Assembly (NCBI GenBank): GCA_017303795.1
Contig: JAFLBR010000001.1
Span: 467,185-531,184, forward strand
Reading direction: 5' to 3'
DNA: 64,000 bases
From: Cytophagales bacterium
GTDB lineage: Bacteria; Bacteroidota; Bacteroidia; Cytophagales; Cyclobacteriaceae
A program made the position numbers and the translations under genes. Every line of letters starts with the position of its first letter. Position 1 is the first letter of the stretch. The notes beneath the pieces are model-generated. The model was not told the origin of the DNA and made no database searches. It saw only the letters and a list, made by a program, of their open reading frames with translations. Positions 17,773 through 25,206 of the stretch are shown here, in pieces.

Positions 17773-17831
17773 TTCTTTTTATTCAAGATAAAAAACGATT
17801 AGAAACGGCTTTAAAAAGTGTATTTGACCGT

Positions 17832-17839
17832 TATATTTG
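17832..17839 (+). promoter_or_regulatory. -7 promoter element of tRNA-Ser
   Basis: TATATTTG matches the Bacteroidota -7 consensus TAnnTTTG exactly. About 20 bases upstream is CTTTA, a weak match to the -33 TTTG element. Transcription would begin near 17846, about 20 bases before the mature tRNA, a usual leader length. Confidence 0.7.
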
Positions 17840-17865
17840 CACTCCCTTTTGCAGAAAAGGGTTAT

Positions 17866-17954
17866 GGAGAGGTGGGTGAGAGGCTTAAACCAGCAGTTTG
17901 CTAAACTGTCGTACGGGTTAAACCGTACCGGGGGTTCGAATCCCCCCCCCTCCG
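17866..17954 (+). tRNA. tRNA-Ser (anticodon GCT)
   Basis: Class II tRNA with a long variable arm (GTACGGGTTAAACCGTAC). The anticodon stem GCAGT/ACTGT encloses the loop TTGCTAA with anticodon GCT at 17900-17902. The T stem is GGGGG/CCCCC with loop TTCGAAT. The acceptor stem GGAGAGG pairs with CCCCTCC with one A-C mismatch, and the discriminator is G. CCA is not encoded. It reads AGC and AGU serine codons. Confidence 0.95.
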
Positions 17955-18027
17955 CTTAACTACGCTAAAGCTTCGTTAAGCAGGCTCGTGACGTCTGTTA
18001 AACGCTTTATTTCAAACCCTTGTCGAT

Positions 18028-18285
18028 ATGTGGTTTGTGTACGTTCTTAAAAGTATTAGTAATGATTTCATTTATATTGGATCTACCAATAACTTGAATA
18101 GAAGGCTTTTGGAGCATAATGAAGGGCAAGTTCCTTCTACAAAACATTATGCTCCATATGAAATTGAGGCCTACGTTGCTGTCAAAACAGAAAAGCGTGC
18201 GCGGGAGTTAGAAAAATATTTCAAAACTGGTTCAGGAAAAGCCATTTTGAAGAAGAGAATTTTGGCCAGCCAAACGAAGCCATAG
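18028..18285 (+). CDS. GIY-YIG nuclease family protein
   Basis: A stand-alone GIY-YIG domain of 85 residues (UPF0213/YhbQ-like class). The two strands carry FVYVLKS and FIYIGSTNNLNRRLLEHN with the conserved Tyr, Arg and the later catalytic Glu region (KRARELEKYFKTGSGKAIL). Such small proteins are widespread in Bacteroidota; single-domain members are thought to act on DNA ends or be remnants of mobile endonucleases, but the cellular role is not settled. The gene lies between tRNA-Ser and tRNA-Arg in the same direction, only 73 and 29 bases from them, an odd place for a protein gene and a reason to suspect insertion. Confidence 0.88.
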   Translation: MWFVYVLKSISNDFIYIGSTNNLNRRLLEHNEGQVPSTKHYAPYEIEAYVAVKTEKRARELEKYFKTGSGKAILKKRILASQTKP

Positions 18286-18314
18286 AAGGGCATGAGTGGC
18301 GGCTGGCGAAGTTT

Positions 18315-18388
18315 GGTCTCATAGCTCAACTGGATAGAGCAGCTGCCTTCTAAGCAGCAGGTTGCTGGTTCGACTCCAGCTGGGATCA
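18315..18388 (+). tRNA. tRNA-Arg (anticodon TCT)
   Basis: The acceptor stem GGTCTCA pairs with TGGGATC with two G-T wobbles, and the discriminator is A. The D arm is AGCTCAACTGGATAGAGC. The anticodon stem GCTGC/GCAGC encloses CTTCTAA with anticodon TCT at 18349-18351. The T arm is GCTGG-TTCGACT-CCAGC. CCA is not encoded. It reads AGA/AGG arginine codons. Confidence 0.95.
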
Positions 18389-18398
18389 CAAAAGAAAG

Positions 18399-18428
18399 TT
18401 GGGGGTTAAGATTGTTTTTATATCTTCG
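18399..18428 (+). promoter_or_regulatory. Promoter upstream of tRNA-Pro
   Basis: TTG at 18399-18401, exactly 19 bases, then TATCTTCG at 18421-18428. This is the Bacteroidota -33/-7 layout with one mismatch in the -7 box (TAnnTTTG). The start of transcription would fall near 18435. That is a few bases before the first copy of the tRNA-Pro 5' sequence (18444), but about 125 bases before the functional tRNA gene. Confidence 0.65.
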
Positions 18429-18443
18429 CGCCTCAATTAATAA

Positions 18444-18456
18444 TCGGGGCGTAGCG
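18444..18456 (+). repeat. Partial copy of the tRNA-Pro 5' end (direct repeat 1)
   Basis: TCGGGGCGTAGCG here is identical to 18561-18573, the beginning of tRNA-Pro. The 104 bases between the two copies hold several small hairpins. The arrangement suggests that something inserted at the tRNA 5' end and duplicated or carried 13 bases. Confidence 0.75.
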
Positions 18457-18560
18457 CCTTCCTTCGCTAAGCTCCGGAAGATGGATAGCCCGGCCTGCCG
18501 GGCGAAGCTTACAAAATTTCAATTGAAAAATTGTAAGATGTAATTAAAGGGATTTAAAAT
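18457..18560. other. Hairpin-rich 104-base segment between direct repeats
   Basis: It contains CTTCC...GGAAG, then a perfect 7-bp hairpin GCCCGGC-CT-GCCGGGC (18488-18503), then an almost symmetrical 30-base palindrome from CTTACAA to TTGTAAG (18508-18537). No open frame. It is bounded on both sides by the same 13 bases of the tRNA-Pro gene. It could be a small non-autonomous palindromic element. Confidence 0.55.
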
Positions 18561-18561
18561 T

Positions 18562-18635
18562 CGGGGCGTAGCGTAGCCCGGTATCGCGCCTGGTTTGGGA
18601 CCAGGAGGTCGTCAGTTCGAATCTGGCCGCCCCGA
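18562..18635 (+). tRNA. tRNA-Pro (anticodon TGG)
   Basis: The acceptor stem CGGGGCG pairs perfectly with CGCCCCG and the discriminator is A. The anticodon stem CCTGG/CCAGG encloses TTTGGGA with anticodon TGG at 18596-18598. The T arm reads GTCAG-TTCGAAT-CTGGC. CCA is not encoded. It is the functional copy, as opposed to the 13-base fragment at 18444. Confidence 0.95.
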
Positions 18636-18640
18636 CAAAA

Positions 18641-18667
18641 AACCTCTCCAAATGGAGAGGTTTTTTT
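18641..18667. terminator. Bidirectional intrinsic terminator
   Basis: AACCTCTCC-AAAT-GGAGAGGTT forms a 9-bp stem, followed by a T-run on the plus strand and preceded by an A-run, which acts as a T-run for the minus strand. It ends the tRNA-Pro transcript and, from the other side, the MORN-repeat gene that ends at 18681. Confidence 0.9.
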
Positions 18668-18680
18668 GTTTGATGATGAT

Positions 18681-19550
18681 TTAACGGCCGCCTTTAAATT
18701 TATCCTTCACCCACTGGCCATCCAGTACAACCGTACCAGCTTCGTTATAAAGTGTGCCTTTGCCTTCGCGAAGATTCGCTTTCCAGTTACCGGAATATTT
18801 TTCTCCGGATGGAAAAGTATAGGTGCCAAAGCCTTCAATTCTTCCCTCAGTAAAATCGCCTTCGTAAACATGGCCGTTACGCCAGGTGTATTTGCCTTTG
18901 CCGTGGCGTCTGTTGTTTTTCCATTCGCCCTCATAAACCCCGCCCGATGCTATAATTCCGTAACCGAAACCATTGGCCTTATTGTCTTTAATGGGACCGA
19001 GATAATAAATCTTAACACTGTCATCCACTATAAACTGTCTGAACTGCCTGCTTGTTCTCCACGTGTTAAGCGAATCAACCAGCGAGGATTCTCTAACGCC
19101 TGCTTCAAGAAGCTGATCTTGAAAATGAGCCAGCTTATTAAACATAGAGTCTAATTTGATTCGAAATGTATCGGTAGTGTTTTGCGCCTGCATTAACTTT
19201 TCAAATTCTTTTCGCAACTCGCGCTTCAAAGTAAAATTAAGATTGAATAAGCTATCGGCTTTTCTGTTCTGGACTTGAATCAGGTTGATAATATAAGCTG
19301 CATGTTGTTGGGTTAAATTACTTCCGCGGCTGCTATCCACTTGCGCATAATAGAATAATGCGTCTTCATAAGCATTGGTGTCCAATAGTGAATCGGCCTT
19401 GGCCCTAAGGTGTCGGCTTTGCTCCTGCTGGGTATAGGCCTGTTGCAAATCCATGCGTAGCTGTTTCTCTTGTTGGAGTTCATAGCCCAGAAAAATGCTG
19501 ATACCTGCAAGCGGTATAAGGATTGCACCAAATAGTATTCTCAACTTCAT
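18681..19550 (-). CDS. MORN-repeat membrane-anchored protein
   Basis: One N-terminal hydrophobic segment (about residues 5-22, ILFGAILIPLAGISIFLGY) anchors or exports the protein. Residues about 25-170 are predicted to be long helices, possibly coiled coil, with many Gln, Leu and Asp. The C-terminal third has four MORN repeats (YEGEWKNNRRHGKGKYTW, YEGDFTEGRIEGFGTYTF, YSGNWKANLREGKGTLY and LDGQWVKDKFKGG). MORN repeats in other proteins mediate membrane or protein contacts. No enzymatic domain is visible. The gene lies 5 bases downstream of the DUF2490 gene on the same strand, so the two are probably one transcript. Confidence 0.85.
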   Translation of the reverse strand: MKLRILFGAILIPLAGISIFLGYELQQEKQLRMDLQQAYTQQEQSRHLRAKADSLLDTNAYEDALFYYAQVDSSRGSNLTQQHAAYIINLIQVQNRKADSLFNLNFTLKRELRKEFEKLMQAQNTTDTFRIKLDSMFNKLAHFQDQLLEAGVRESSLVDSLNTWRTSRQFRQFIVDDSVKIYYLGPIKDNKANGFGYGIIASGGVYEGEWKNNRRHGKGKYTWRNGHVYEGDFTEGRIEGFGTYTFPSGEKYSGNWKANLREGKGTLYNEAGTVVLDGQWVKDKFKGGR

Positions 19551-19555
19551 AAAAA

Positions 19556-20344
19556 TTAATAGCCTATGTTTATTTTAGGAATGTTGCCTTTGTTCCCTCT
19601 GAAATCGAACCCGATAAATACGTTAAGCCGGATGATGTGAGTTTCGTTAAACTCGAAACCGGATGCCGCCTGGCCGAGCGTCCACATATGGCCGGCAAAA
19701 AAAGTAACATTGCGATTTAGAATATACCCTAATCCATTATAGGTTCTGAAATCTTCAAAAGGATTATAAACAATAGACTTACCCTGCTGCATAAAAATTT
19801 CCGCACTGGGTGAAAAAAATAAGGTGCCCACGGTAATCTCTTTTTTGTTGAGTGGGATGTACATAAAAAGCTTATACCTGAAACGGTTGGTATAGTTGAA
19901 AGGCGATTCTACTTCATTCGATCTTTTCCAGCGATGCTCAAACCGGAACTGATGATAGATTTTAACATGCGCAATGGGTGGCATAATAAACAACCATTGG
20001 TGCCAGATGCGGGGTTCGTACGTTACCTTTTCATAAGCTGGATTTCCGGGTTGTGGTGTGTAATTGAAAACCAATGTTGGCCCAACTACAACTTCAAAAT
20101 GTTTATTGATAAGAAAGTTTACACCAAAGCGGTTGTAGACCTGACGGGTGCGCCCCACAAACGAGGTTAAGTCGTTCTGGCTATTGCGAAAGCGAAGGTG
20201 ATGCTCTCCGTAATAACCAATCTTATCTGAAAAGTTTCCTTTCAGATACAAACCATTCCACAAACCGGTTTCAGCTAATTGAGTTTGGGCTTTGCTATAA
20301 AAGGTTGTGGCAAGAAGAAGTACAAGTGGGGTAAAATAACGCAT
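19556..20344 (-). CDS. DUF2490 outer-membrane beta-barrel protein
   Basis: Exported protein with a signal peptide (about residues 1-19, ending YSKAQ) and then alternating strands rich in Tyr, Phe, Trp and His, as in outer-membrane barrels. It matches the DUF2490 pattern: WNGLYLKGNFSDKIGYYGEHHLRFRN style opening (given here only in outline), HQWLFIMPP, HQFRFEHRW, NYTNRFRYKLFM and the last strand IRLNVFIGFDFRG. The function of the family is unknown. It is upstream of, and probably co-transcribed with, the MORN protein, so a joint envelope role is possible but unproven. Confidence 0.82.
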   Translation of the reverse strand: MRYFTPLVLLLATTFYSKAQTQLAETGLWNGLYLKGNFSDKIGYYGEHHLRFRNSQNDLTSFVGRTRQVYNRFGVNFLINKHFEVVVGPTLVFNYTPQPGNPAYEKVTYEPRIWHQWLFIMPPIAHVKIYHQFRFEHRWKRSNEVESPFNYTNRFRYKLFMYIPLNKKEITVGTLFFSPSAEIFMQQGKSIVYNPFEDFRTYNGLGYILNRNVTFFAGHMWTLGQAASGFEFNETHIIRLNVFIGFDFRGNKGNIPKINIGY

Positions 20345-20487
20345 ATCAAACTGATTACCTCAAATTGGATTACAATTTCAGGCCAGTTTGCAAGCCATGT
20401 TCATTCGTGGCTGGTTAAGCGATTTGGTCGGCAAAAAATTACGTATGTGAGTAATTTATCCCCAAGGGTGTTGAAATTTTCTACACA

Positions 20488-20814
20488 TCACTTCCGTTTA
20501 AAAAGTGCCCCCGTTAGTGCCGCAAAACCACCCACCAGCGCACCTACCAATGCAGTTAATAGAAAAGCATTAACCGGCAACAGTTGATTTACTTTTGCAG
20601 TAAGAATGGAATCTGTTTTAAAGTCTAAGTAAAACGCAAACACACTCCACAACAAAGCAATTGAAATGAACCCGGCCAGAAAGGAAATGAAACTCTTATT
20701 CCCTGTAAAGTAGGCAACGCCAAATGCGCCAAGGGCCATACTCCACCACGGCAAAAACAATTGCAGAACAAGACAAACTATAACGGTAGCTATTACTTGA
20801 ATAAAGAACTTCAT
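20488..20814 (-). CDS. Small hydrophobic membrane protein, unknown
   Basis: A 108-residue protein with four hydrophobic segments (about 5-20, 24-36, 42-63 and 82-104) and a short basic C-terminus (LFKRK). I do not recognise a family. Its ATG overlaps the stop of the penicillin-acylase gene by 4 bases, so it is translated with that enzyme. It could be a membrane partner or simply a co-transcribed unknown. Confidence 0.75.
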   Translation of the reverse strand: MKFFIQVIATVIVCLVLQLFLPWWSMALGAFGVAYFTGNKSFISFLAGFISIALLWSVFAFYLDFKTDSILTAKVNQLLPVNAFLLTALVGALVGGFAALTGALFKRK

Positions 20815-23240
20815 GGTGCAACAGGTTTAAGGGTAAGCGTAGCTAAGGCTGACTTCAGGTTTGCATCAGGGCTAAACTGAAACGGGTAATGATTGCCATT
20901 GGCCCAGGTGTTCAACATATTGTTGTAATACGGACTGCCCGGATTACCCGATTGTCCGCCCGGATAAACACCCCAGGCTCGCACGCCCGTCTTTTCCAGA
21001 CTTACCACCATGCGCCAACTGGGACCATGCCTGCGCGATGATGCATTAACAATATCATGGTTGCCGCCATGCTGAACGTGAAAACTGAAGGCGGGCAACC
21101 CTTGCAACAAGTGCCCGACAAAAGTGTCTTTAAAATCGGCCCAACGCGGTTCTTTTTTCTGATCCACTTTCCATTTTTCTATGGCATCCACACCAGTTAT
21201 AAAAGCTTGTTGAATTACCTCCCGCGCGGTTTCCCTTGTGGGAGTATCGGTTATATCAAAGAAACTCAAATCGGGTTTTTCTTTGATGAGTTTGATAGTA
21301 GTATAGGCAGTGGGGTAGTCCAATGCTACTTTAGCGTTTTTGATTTCATCCCATACCAATGGAAAGAGTGCATCCCACCAGGCTTCATAGTAAGATGCAC
21401 CTTCGGAATTCACATCGTTTTCGTAATCCCAGGCTTTAAGAATGGTGTACGCACTTTTTTGTGCTTGCGTAAATTGTGTGGTGTCTAAGTAATTCAAAAA
21501 GGTGGGTAAACTTTCTTCGGCTTTCAGATTATAATTATCAAACTGTAGTTCCATCATATCCCTTGGGGTGATGTCGCTCATCTCACTCAACAGTTTGTTA
21601 ATTCTTCGGTTGCGGTAAGCTTCGTAGCTGGTAGCATTGATGTAATACGGATAGGTATTATCAACCGGATATTGATTGGCCGAACTTACAAAACCCCGCG
21701 CAGGATTTTTATACATCACGTTCTGCTCGTTAGGGATAAACGCCTGCCATTCGTTTCGCATAAGCGTGCCATCTAAAATATATTTACCTTCTTCTTTTCG
21801 CCTTACCGGAAACCGGCCCTGAATGCGCATGGCTATATCTCCGCTTACGCTGGCAAACACAAAGTTTTGCGCAGGCGAAGCATAATGGTTTAACGCATCC
21901 ATATACTCCGCGTGGTTCTTCGCCCGATTCATTTTAAAGAAGGTGAGAATCTCTTCGGAAGGATCGTGGGCAATCCAGCGCAAGGCGAAATGTTTCATCT
22001 CATTATCGCCTTTAAAACGTTCATCATACAAAACCGGACCATGATGGGTAAAGGTGATGGTATCGTAAAAATCAGGTTTACCTTTTACCTTGAACGTTTC
22101 AACTACTTGTCGGGTGGCCTTCCACACATCATCGCTTTTGTATTCGCGTTTCGATTTGTCTTTGAATTCAATTTTATACCAATCAATCAGATCGCGCTGC
22201 GCATTGGTTACGCCCCAGGCAATAGAATCGTTAAAGCCACTGATAACCGCAGGTGCACCCGGCAACGATGCGCCCATTACATTTACACCCGGTGCCTGTA
22301 AATGAATAACATACCAGATGGATGGAAGCGAAAGACTTAGGTGTGGATCGTTACTTAAAATGGGTGACCCGCTATGGGTTTTCTTGCCACTCACTGCCCA
22401 ATTGTTACTGCCCACATCCGGGGGCGATTTCTCTAACGGTTTCACATCAACTAACTCATTGGGCAAAGCCAGTGTTAAACTGTCGATGGTAATAGGCGTG
22501 AAGTTCCAGTTGCCGGTGTTATCTACAATCGGGTCGCCCACGTTTTCATTATCAGGCCATACCAGATCAATCAAGGCTTTATCAAAAAGTTTCAGCGCGT
22601 TGGTCATCTCCAGATCTTTGTCGCCACTATTCAGCGTAAGCGCCATATTCTTCAGCAGCAAACCACATTTCAAATTTGTCCAGAGTTCAGGTTCATAGCC
22701 TAATAGCTTATACTCAAGGGGCAAGTCTTTGTAGCGAAGCGATTGAATGTATTGGTTGATTCCCTGCGTGTAGCTGCTCACCATACGGGCGGCAACCGGG
22801 TCGGCCTCCATAGCCTTTAAAGCATTTTCGGCTGCGTAAACCATACCGCGTCTGCGTTGCGTACGGTCGTAGTCCAACGCTGCATCGCCAATTATTTCTG
22901 AGATTCTTCCGGCCGCAGCATGTGTTTGAAACTCCATCTGCCACAGGCGGTTACGGGCCGTAATGTAGCCTTGCGCCAGGTACAGATCGTCATCGTTTTG
23001 GGCATAGATGTGGGGGATGAGCAGACTATCGTAGCGGATAATAACTTCGGCTTTCAGTCCGGTAAGATTCAGGGTTTCGTCTGGGATTTTTTTGGTTTCG
23101 GCATTTTGCCAGAATCCCCCGAAAGGGTTTAAGAATTTACCCAGCGGTGGAACAGGCGAACCAAAATTCCAGCCTCGATTAAGGCAATACACCAATCCGA
23201 CAGTTATAATAAGCGAGACACCGACCTTTACGAGTTTCAT
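20811..23240 (-). CDS. Penicillin acylase family Ntn-hydrolase
   Basis: Exported Ntn-hydrolase of the penicillin G/AHL acylase family, which cuts amide bonds of acylated substrates. An N-terminal signal or anchor (residues about 3-20) precedes the alpha-chain region (HIYAQNDDDLYLAQGYITARNRLWQME). After a linker the autocatalytic site occurs at GSNNWAVSG, with Ser278 as the new N-terminal nucleophile of the beta chain, followed by SGSPILSNDPHL and SIWYVIHLQAP. The C-terminal HGGNHDIVNAS and RHGPSWRMVV motifs carry further active-site residues. The 809 residues are normal. The substrate is unknown: family members include beta-lactam and acyl-homoserine-lactone acylases. Confidence 0.92.
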   Translation of the reverse strand: MKLVKVGVSLIITVGLVYCLNRGWNFGSPVPPLGKFLNPFGGFWQNAETKKIPDETLNLTGLKAEVIIRYDSLLIPHIYAQNDDDLYLAQGYITARNRLWQMEFQTHAAAGRISEIIGDAALDYDRTQRRRGMVYAAENALKAMEADPVAARMVSSYTQGINQYIQSLRYKDLPLEYKLLGYEPELWTNLKCGLLLKNMALTLNSGDKDLEMTNALKLFDKALIDLVWPDNENVGDPIVDNTGNWNFTPITIDSLTLALPNELVDVKPLEKSPPDVGSNNWAVSGKKTHSGSPILSNDPHLSLSLPSIWYVIHLQAPGVNVMGASLPGAPAVISGFNDSIAWGVTNAQRDLIDWYKIEFKDKSKREYKSDDVWKATRQVVETFKVKGKPDFYDTITFTHHGPVLYDERFKGDNEMKHFALRWIAHDPSEEILTFFKMNRAKNHAEYMDALNHYASPAQNFVFASVSGDIAMRIQGRFPVRRKEEGKYILDGTLMRNEWQAFIPNEQNVMYKNPARGFVSSANQYPVDNTYPYYINATSYEAYRNRRINKLLSEMSDITPRDMMELQFDNYNLKAEESLPTFLNYLDTTQFTQAQKSAYTILKAWDYENDVNSEGASYYEAWWDALFPLVWDEIKNAKVALDYPTAYTTIKLIKEKPDLSFFDITDTPTRETAREVIQQAFITGVDAIEKWKVDQKKEPRWADFKDTFVGHLLQGLPAFSFHVQHGGNHDIVNASSRRHGPSWRMVVSLEKTGVRAWGVYPGGQSGNPGSPYYNNMLNTWANGNHYPFQFSPDANLKSALATLTLKPVAP

Positions 23241-23350
23241 AGTTGAGGAGAGTAATGAGTAATAATCTGTAATTCAATGTGAATTGTCAATTATCGAAGT
23301 CAATTGTTTTTGCTTAATTTTAGGCCTTTATTGAGAATTCACGCAGCGAA

Positions 23351-23893
23351 ATGGCGGTAAAAGAAGTGCTTGGCAAGTACAGCAAGGAGCAGATTAAGAA
23401 GGCGGCCCAGATAAAGGCCCTTTTTTTTGATGTAGATGGCGTGCTTACCGATGGGGGAATCATTTACGATGATACCGGTCGCGAAACCAAACGCTTCAAT
23501 GTAAAGGATGGTTATATCATCAATCACCTGAAGCGAGCCGGAATCTTAGTTGGGATTATTACGGGCCGAGATTCGAAAATTGTAAGCAACCGTGCGGCTG
23601 AGTTGAAGTTGGATTTTTGCCATCAGGGTATAATGGATAAGTATAGTGTGTTTGAAAAACTGATGGAGTTTCACAAACTAAAGCGCAAGCAAGTGGCTTA
23701 TATTGGCGATGACATCAACGACTTGCAGGTGCTGCAAAACTGTGGCCTTTCAGCTTGCCCGGCCGATGCATTGGGTTATGTTAAAACCAGAGTTGATTTG
23801 GTTACCGATGCCCGTGGGGGCGAAGGCGCAGTTCGAGAATTGAGTGATTTGATTCTGGCCGCGCAAGGGTTGTTGGATAAGGTGTTGAAGTAG
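23351..23893 (+). CDS. kdsC: KDO 8-phosphate phosphatase-like HAD hydrolase (KdsC)
   Basis: HAD-superfamily phosphatase of the C0-cap class that removes phosphate from 3-deoxy-D-manno-octulosonate 8-phosphate in lipopolysaccharide core synthesis. The nucleophile Asp27 and acid Asp29 are in FFDVDGVLTDGG. GIITGRDS is motif II, and the metal-binding IGDDINDLQVL is motif IV. The length of 180 residues is typical of KdsC. kdsA, kdsB and kdsD are not present in the window. It stands just before the polysaccharide cluster in the same direction but separated by 151 bases, and is best seen as a neighbour rather than part of that operon. Confidence 0.9.
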   Translation: MAVKEVLGKYSKEQIKKAAQIKALFFDVDGVLTDGGIIYDDTGRETKRFNVKDGYIINHLKRAGILVGIITGRDSKIVSNRAAELKLDFCHQGIMDKYSVFEKLMEFHKLKRKQVAYIGDDINDLQVLQNCGLSACPADALGYVKTRVDLVTDARGGEGAVRELSDLILAAQGLLDKVLK

Positions 23894-24044
23894 GAATTAG
23901 ATAATGGTGGAGCTTTTTAAAGCAAAGACTCGATTTTTTTCTAATAAACAAATTGCATAAATGTAATTCAATCTAACCTCTCAAAACCTAAGAAGTGGGA
24001 GCAGGTGTTTTTTGGCATTTTCACTAAACATAAATTTTACCCTT

Positions 24045-24542
24045 GTGAAAAACTGGTTTGTTTTTTACACCAAAAGTAGGCAGGAAAGAAAAGTTCGTGA
24101 GTTGTTATTAAGACGAGGTTATGAAGTTTTTCTGCCGATGCAGAAAGTAATGCGTCAATGGAGTGATCGGAAAAAGAAAGTTGACACTCCTCTATTCAAC
24201 TCATACATTTTTGTTCATGACACTGAGGATAAAATTCCATTAATTGTTCAAACACCTGGTATTGCGTGGAATATCCGACACAACGATAAGCCAGCAGTTT
24301 TGCAGACTAGAGAGTTAGAGATAATTCAGCGTTTTTTAAACTCTGGGTTATTATTGGAAATTCAAGCTGTTCAAAACCTGGAAGTTGGAAATCCTGTCCA
24401 GGTAATTGATGGTGCATTAAAAGGCATGGTAGGCACCTTACTCAAAACAAGTGACGGAGAAAGATTTACGGTCGCTCTAGAATCGATAGGGCAAACCATG
24501 CTTGTGCGAATTGATAGGCAATTGCTTAAAATTAAAAAGTAA
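24045..24542 (+). CDS. UpxY-family NusG-like transcription antiterminator
   Basis: Specialised NusG paralogue of the UpxY/RfaH type that lets RNA polymerase read through a long polysaccharide operon. The NGN domain begins directly at the start (VKNWFVFYTKSRQERKV) and contains EVFLPMQK and PLFNSYIFVH. A C-terminal KOW domain shows GNPVQVIDGALKGMVG. The GTG at 24045 gives the normal N-terminus; a TTG 33 bases earlier would add residues absent from the family. It is the first gene of the cluster and is followed immediately by a terminator-like hairpin, fitting a role in cis. In Bacteroides each UpxY acts on its own capsule locus; the same is inferred here. Confidence 0.93.
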   Translation: MKNWFVFYTKSRQERKVRELLLRRGYEVFLPMQKVMRQWSDRKKKVDTPLFNSYIFVHDTEDKIPLIVQTPGIAWNIRHNDKPAVLQTRELEIIQRFLNSGLLLEIQAVQNLEVGNPVQVIDGALKGMVGTLLKTSDGERFTVALESIGQTMLVRIDRQLLKIKK

Positions 24543-24549
24543 AGATTTT

Positions 24550-24580
24550 GCGAGTAAATTTATTACTCGCGGTACTTTTT
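24550..24580 (+). terminator. Terminator-like hairpin after the upxY homologue
   Basis: GCGAGTAA-ATTTA-TTACTCGC is a perfect 8-bp stem with a 5-base loop, followed after five bases (GGTAC) by seven T. It begins 7 bases after the antiterminator stop and ends shortly before the regulator start. It can work as an intrinsic terminator or as an attenuator that the UpxY protein overrides. Confidence 0.7.
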
Positions 24581-24597
24581 TTAGTTAATTTTGAGCA

Positions 24598-25122
24598 GTG
24601 CTTGATACATTAATTACATCCAAGACTCGCATTCGCATGTTGTTGAAATTCTTCACCAACAGTACATCTACAGCCTATTTGCGTGGATTGGCAGAAGAAT
24701 TTGGTGAATCCACAAATTCAATTCGACATGAGTTAAATAATCTTTCAAGAGCGGGTTATCTGGTTTCCACAGAAGAGGGCCGTACTATTCAATATCGGGT
24801 TAACACACATCATCCGCTTTATAACGAGGTCAAAAGTCTTGTTCATAAATATTTAGGCCTCGACAAAATTATAGAAAACATTGTTTCAAAACTTGGTGAT
24901 TTAAGAGCGGCCTACATAATAGGAGATTATGCACATGGAAAGGACACTGGAACAATAGAACTTTTACTAGTTGGTGAAATTGATAGGAATTATTTGACTA
25001 ATCTGGTTAACAAAGCCTCTGGCTTGATTAGTCGAAACATAAAAGTTATTCAAATGACTGAAGCAGACTTTGCTAAAGAAAAATATCAAAGCGCTTTACT
25101 GGTTTGGGGAAATAAGGATTAA
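24598..25122 (+). CDS. Winged-helix regulator with degenerate nucleotidyltransferase-like domain
   Basis: Two-domain protein of 174 residues. The first about 75 residues are a winged helix of ArsR-like pattern (LRGLAEEFGESTNSIRHELN as recognition region, LSRAGYLVSTEEGRTIQYRVN as the wing). The second half resembles the minimal nucleotidyltransferase fold: IGDYAHGKDTGTIELLLVGE corresponds to the G-S-x-A-R-G-x-D-x-D region, but the Ser and the metal-binding Asp pair are not conserved, so it is probably inactive and used for sensing or dimerisation. The start is GTG at 24598. The position after the antiterminator suggests control of the cluster. Its ligand and operator are unknown. Confidence 0.75.
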   Translation: MLDTLITSKTRIRMLLKFFTNSTSTAYLRGLAEEFGESTNSIRHELNNLSRAGYLVSTEEGRTIQYRVNTHHPLYNEVKSLVHKYLGLDKIIENIVSKLGDLRAAYIIGDYAHGKDTGTIELLLVGEIDRNYLTNLVNKASGLISRNIKVIQMTEADFAKEKYQSALLVWGNKD

Positions 25123-25206
25123 ACTATTTAGTTGATCCATTTTTTTTTAAACTCACTGGGACTGAGGAGGCGGAGCTGTAAGAGATAAACAAGATTTTTT
25201 GAAAAA

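Noticed and set aside
23912-23940. GCTTT-TT-AAAGC followed by a T-run after kdsC as a terminator
   Set aside because: The stem is only 5 bp of mostly A-T pairs with a 2-base loop, and the T-run begins 10 bases later; too weak.
24586-24593. TAATTTTG before the winged-helix regulator as a -7 element
   Set aside because: The match is exact, but the -33 position falls in the hairpin stem without TTG, and only a few bases remain before the GTG start. Not enough for a promoter call.
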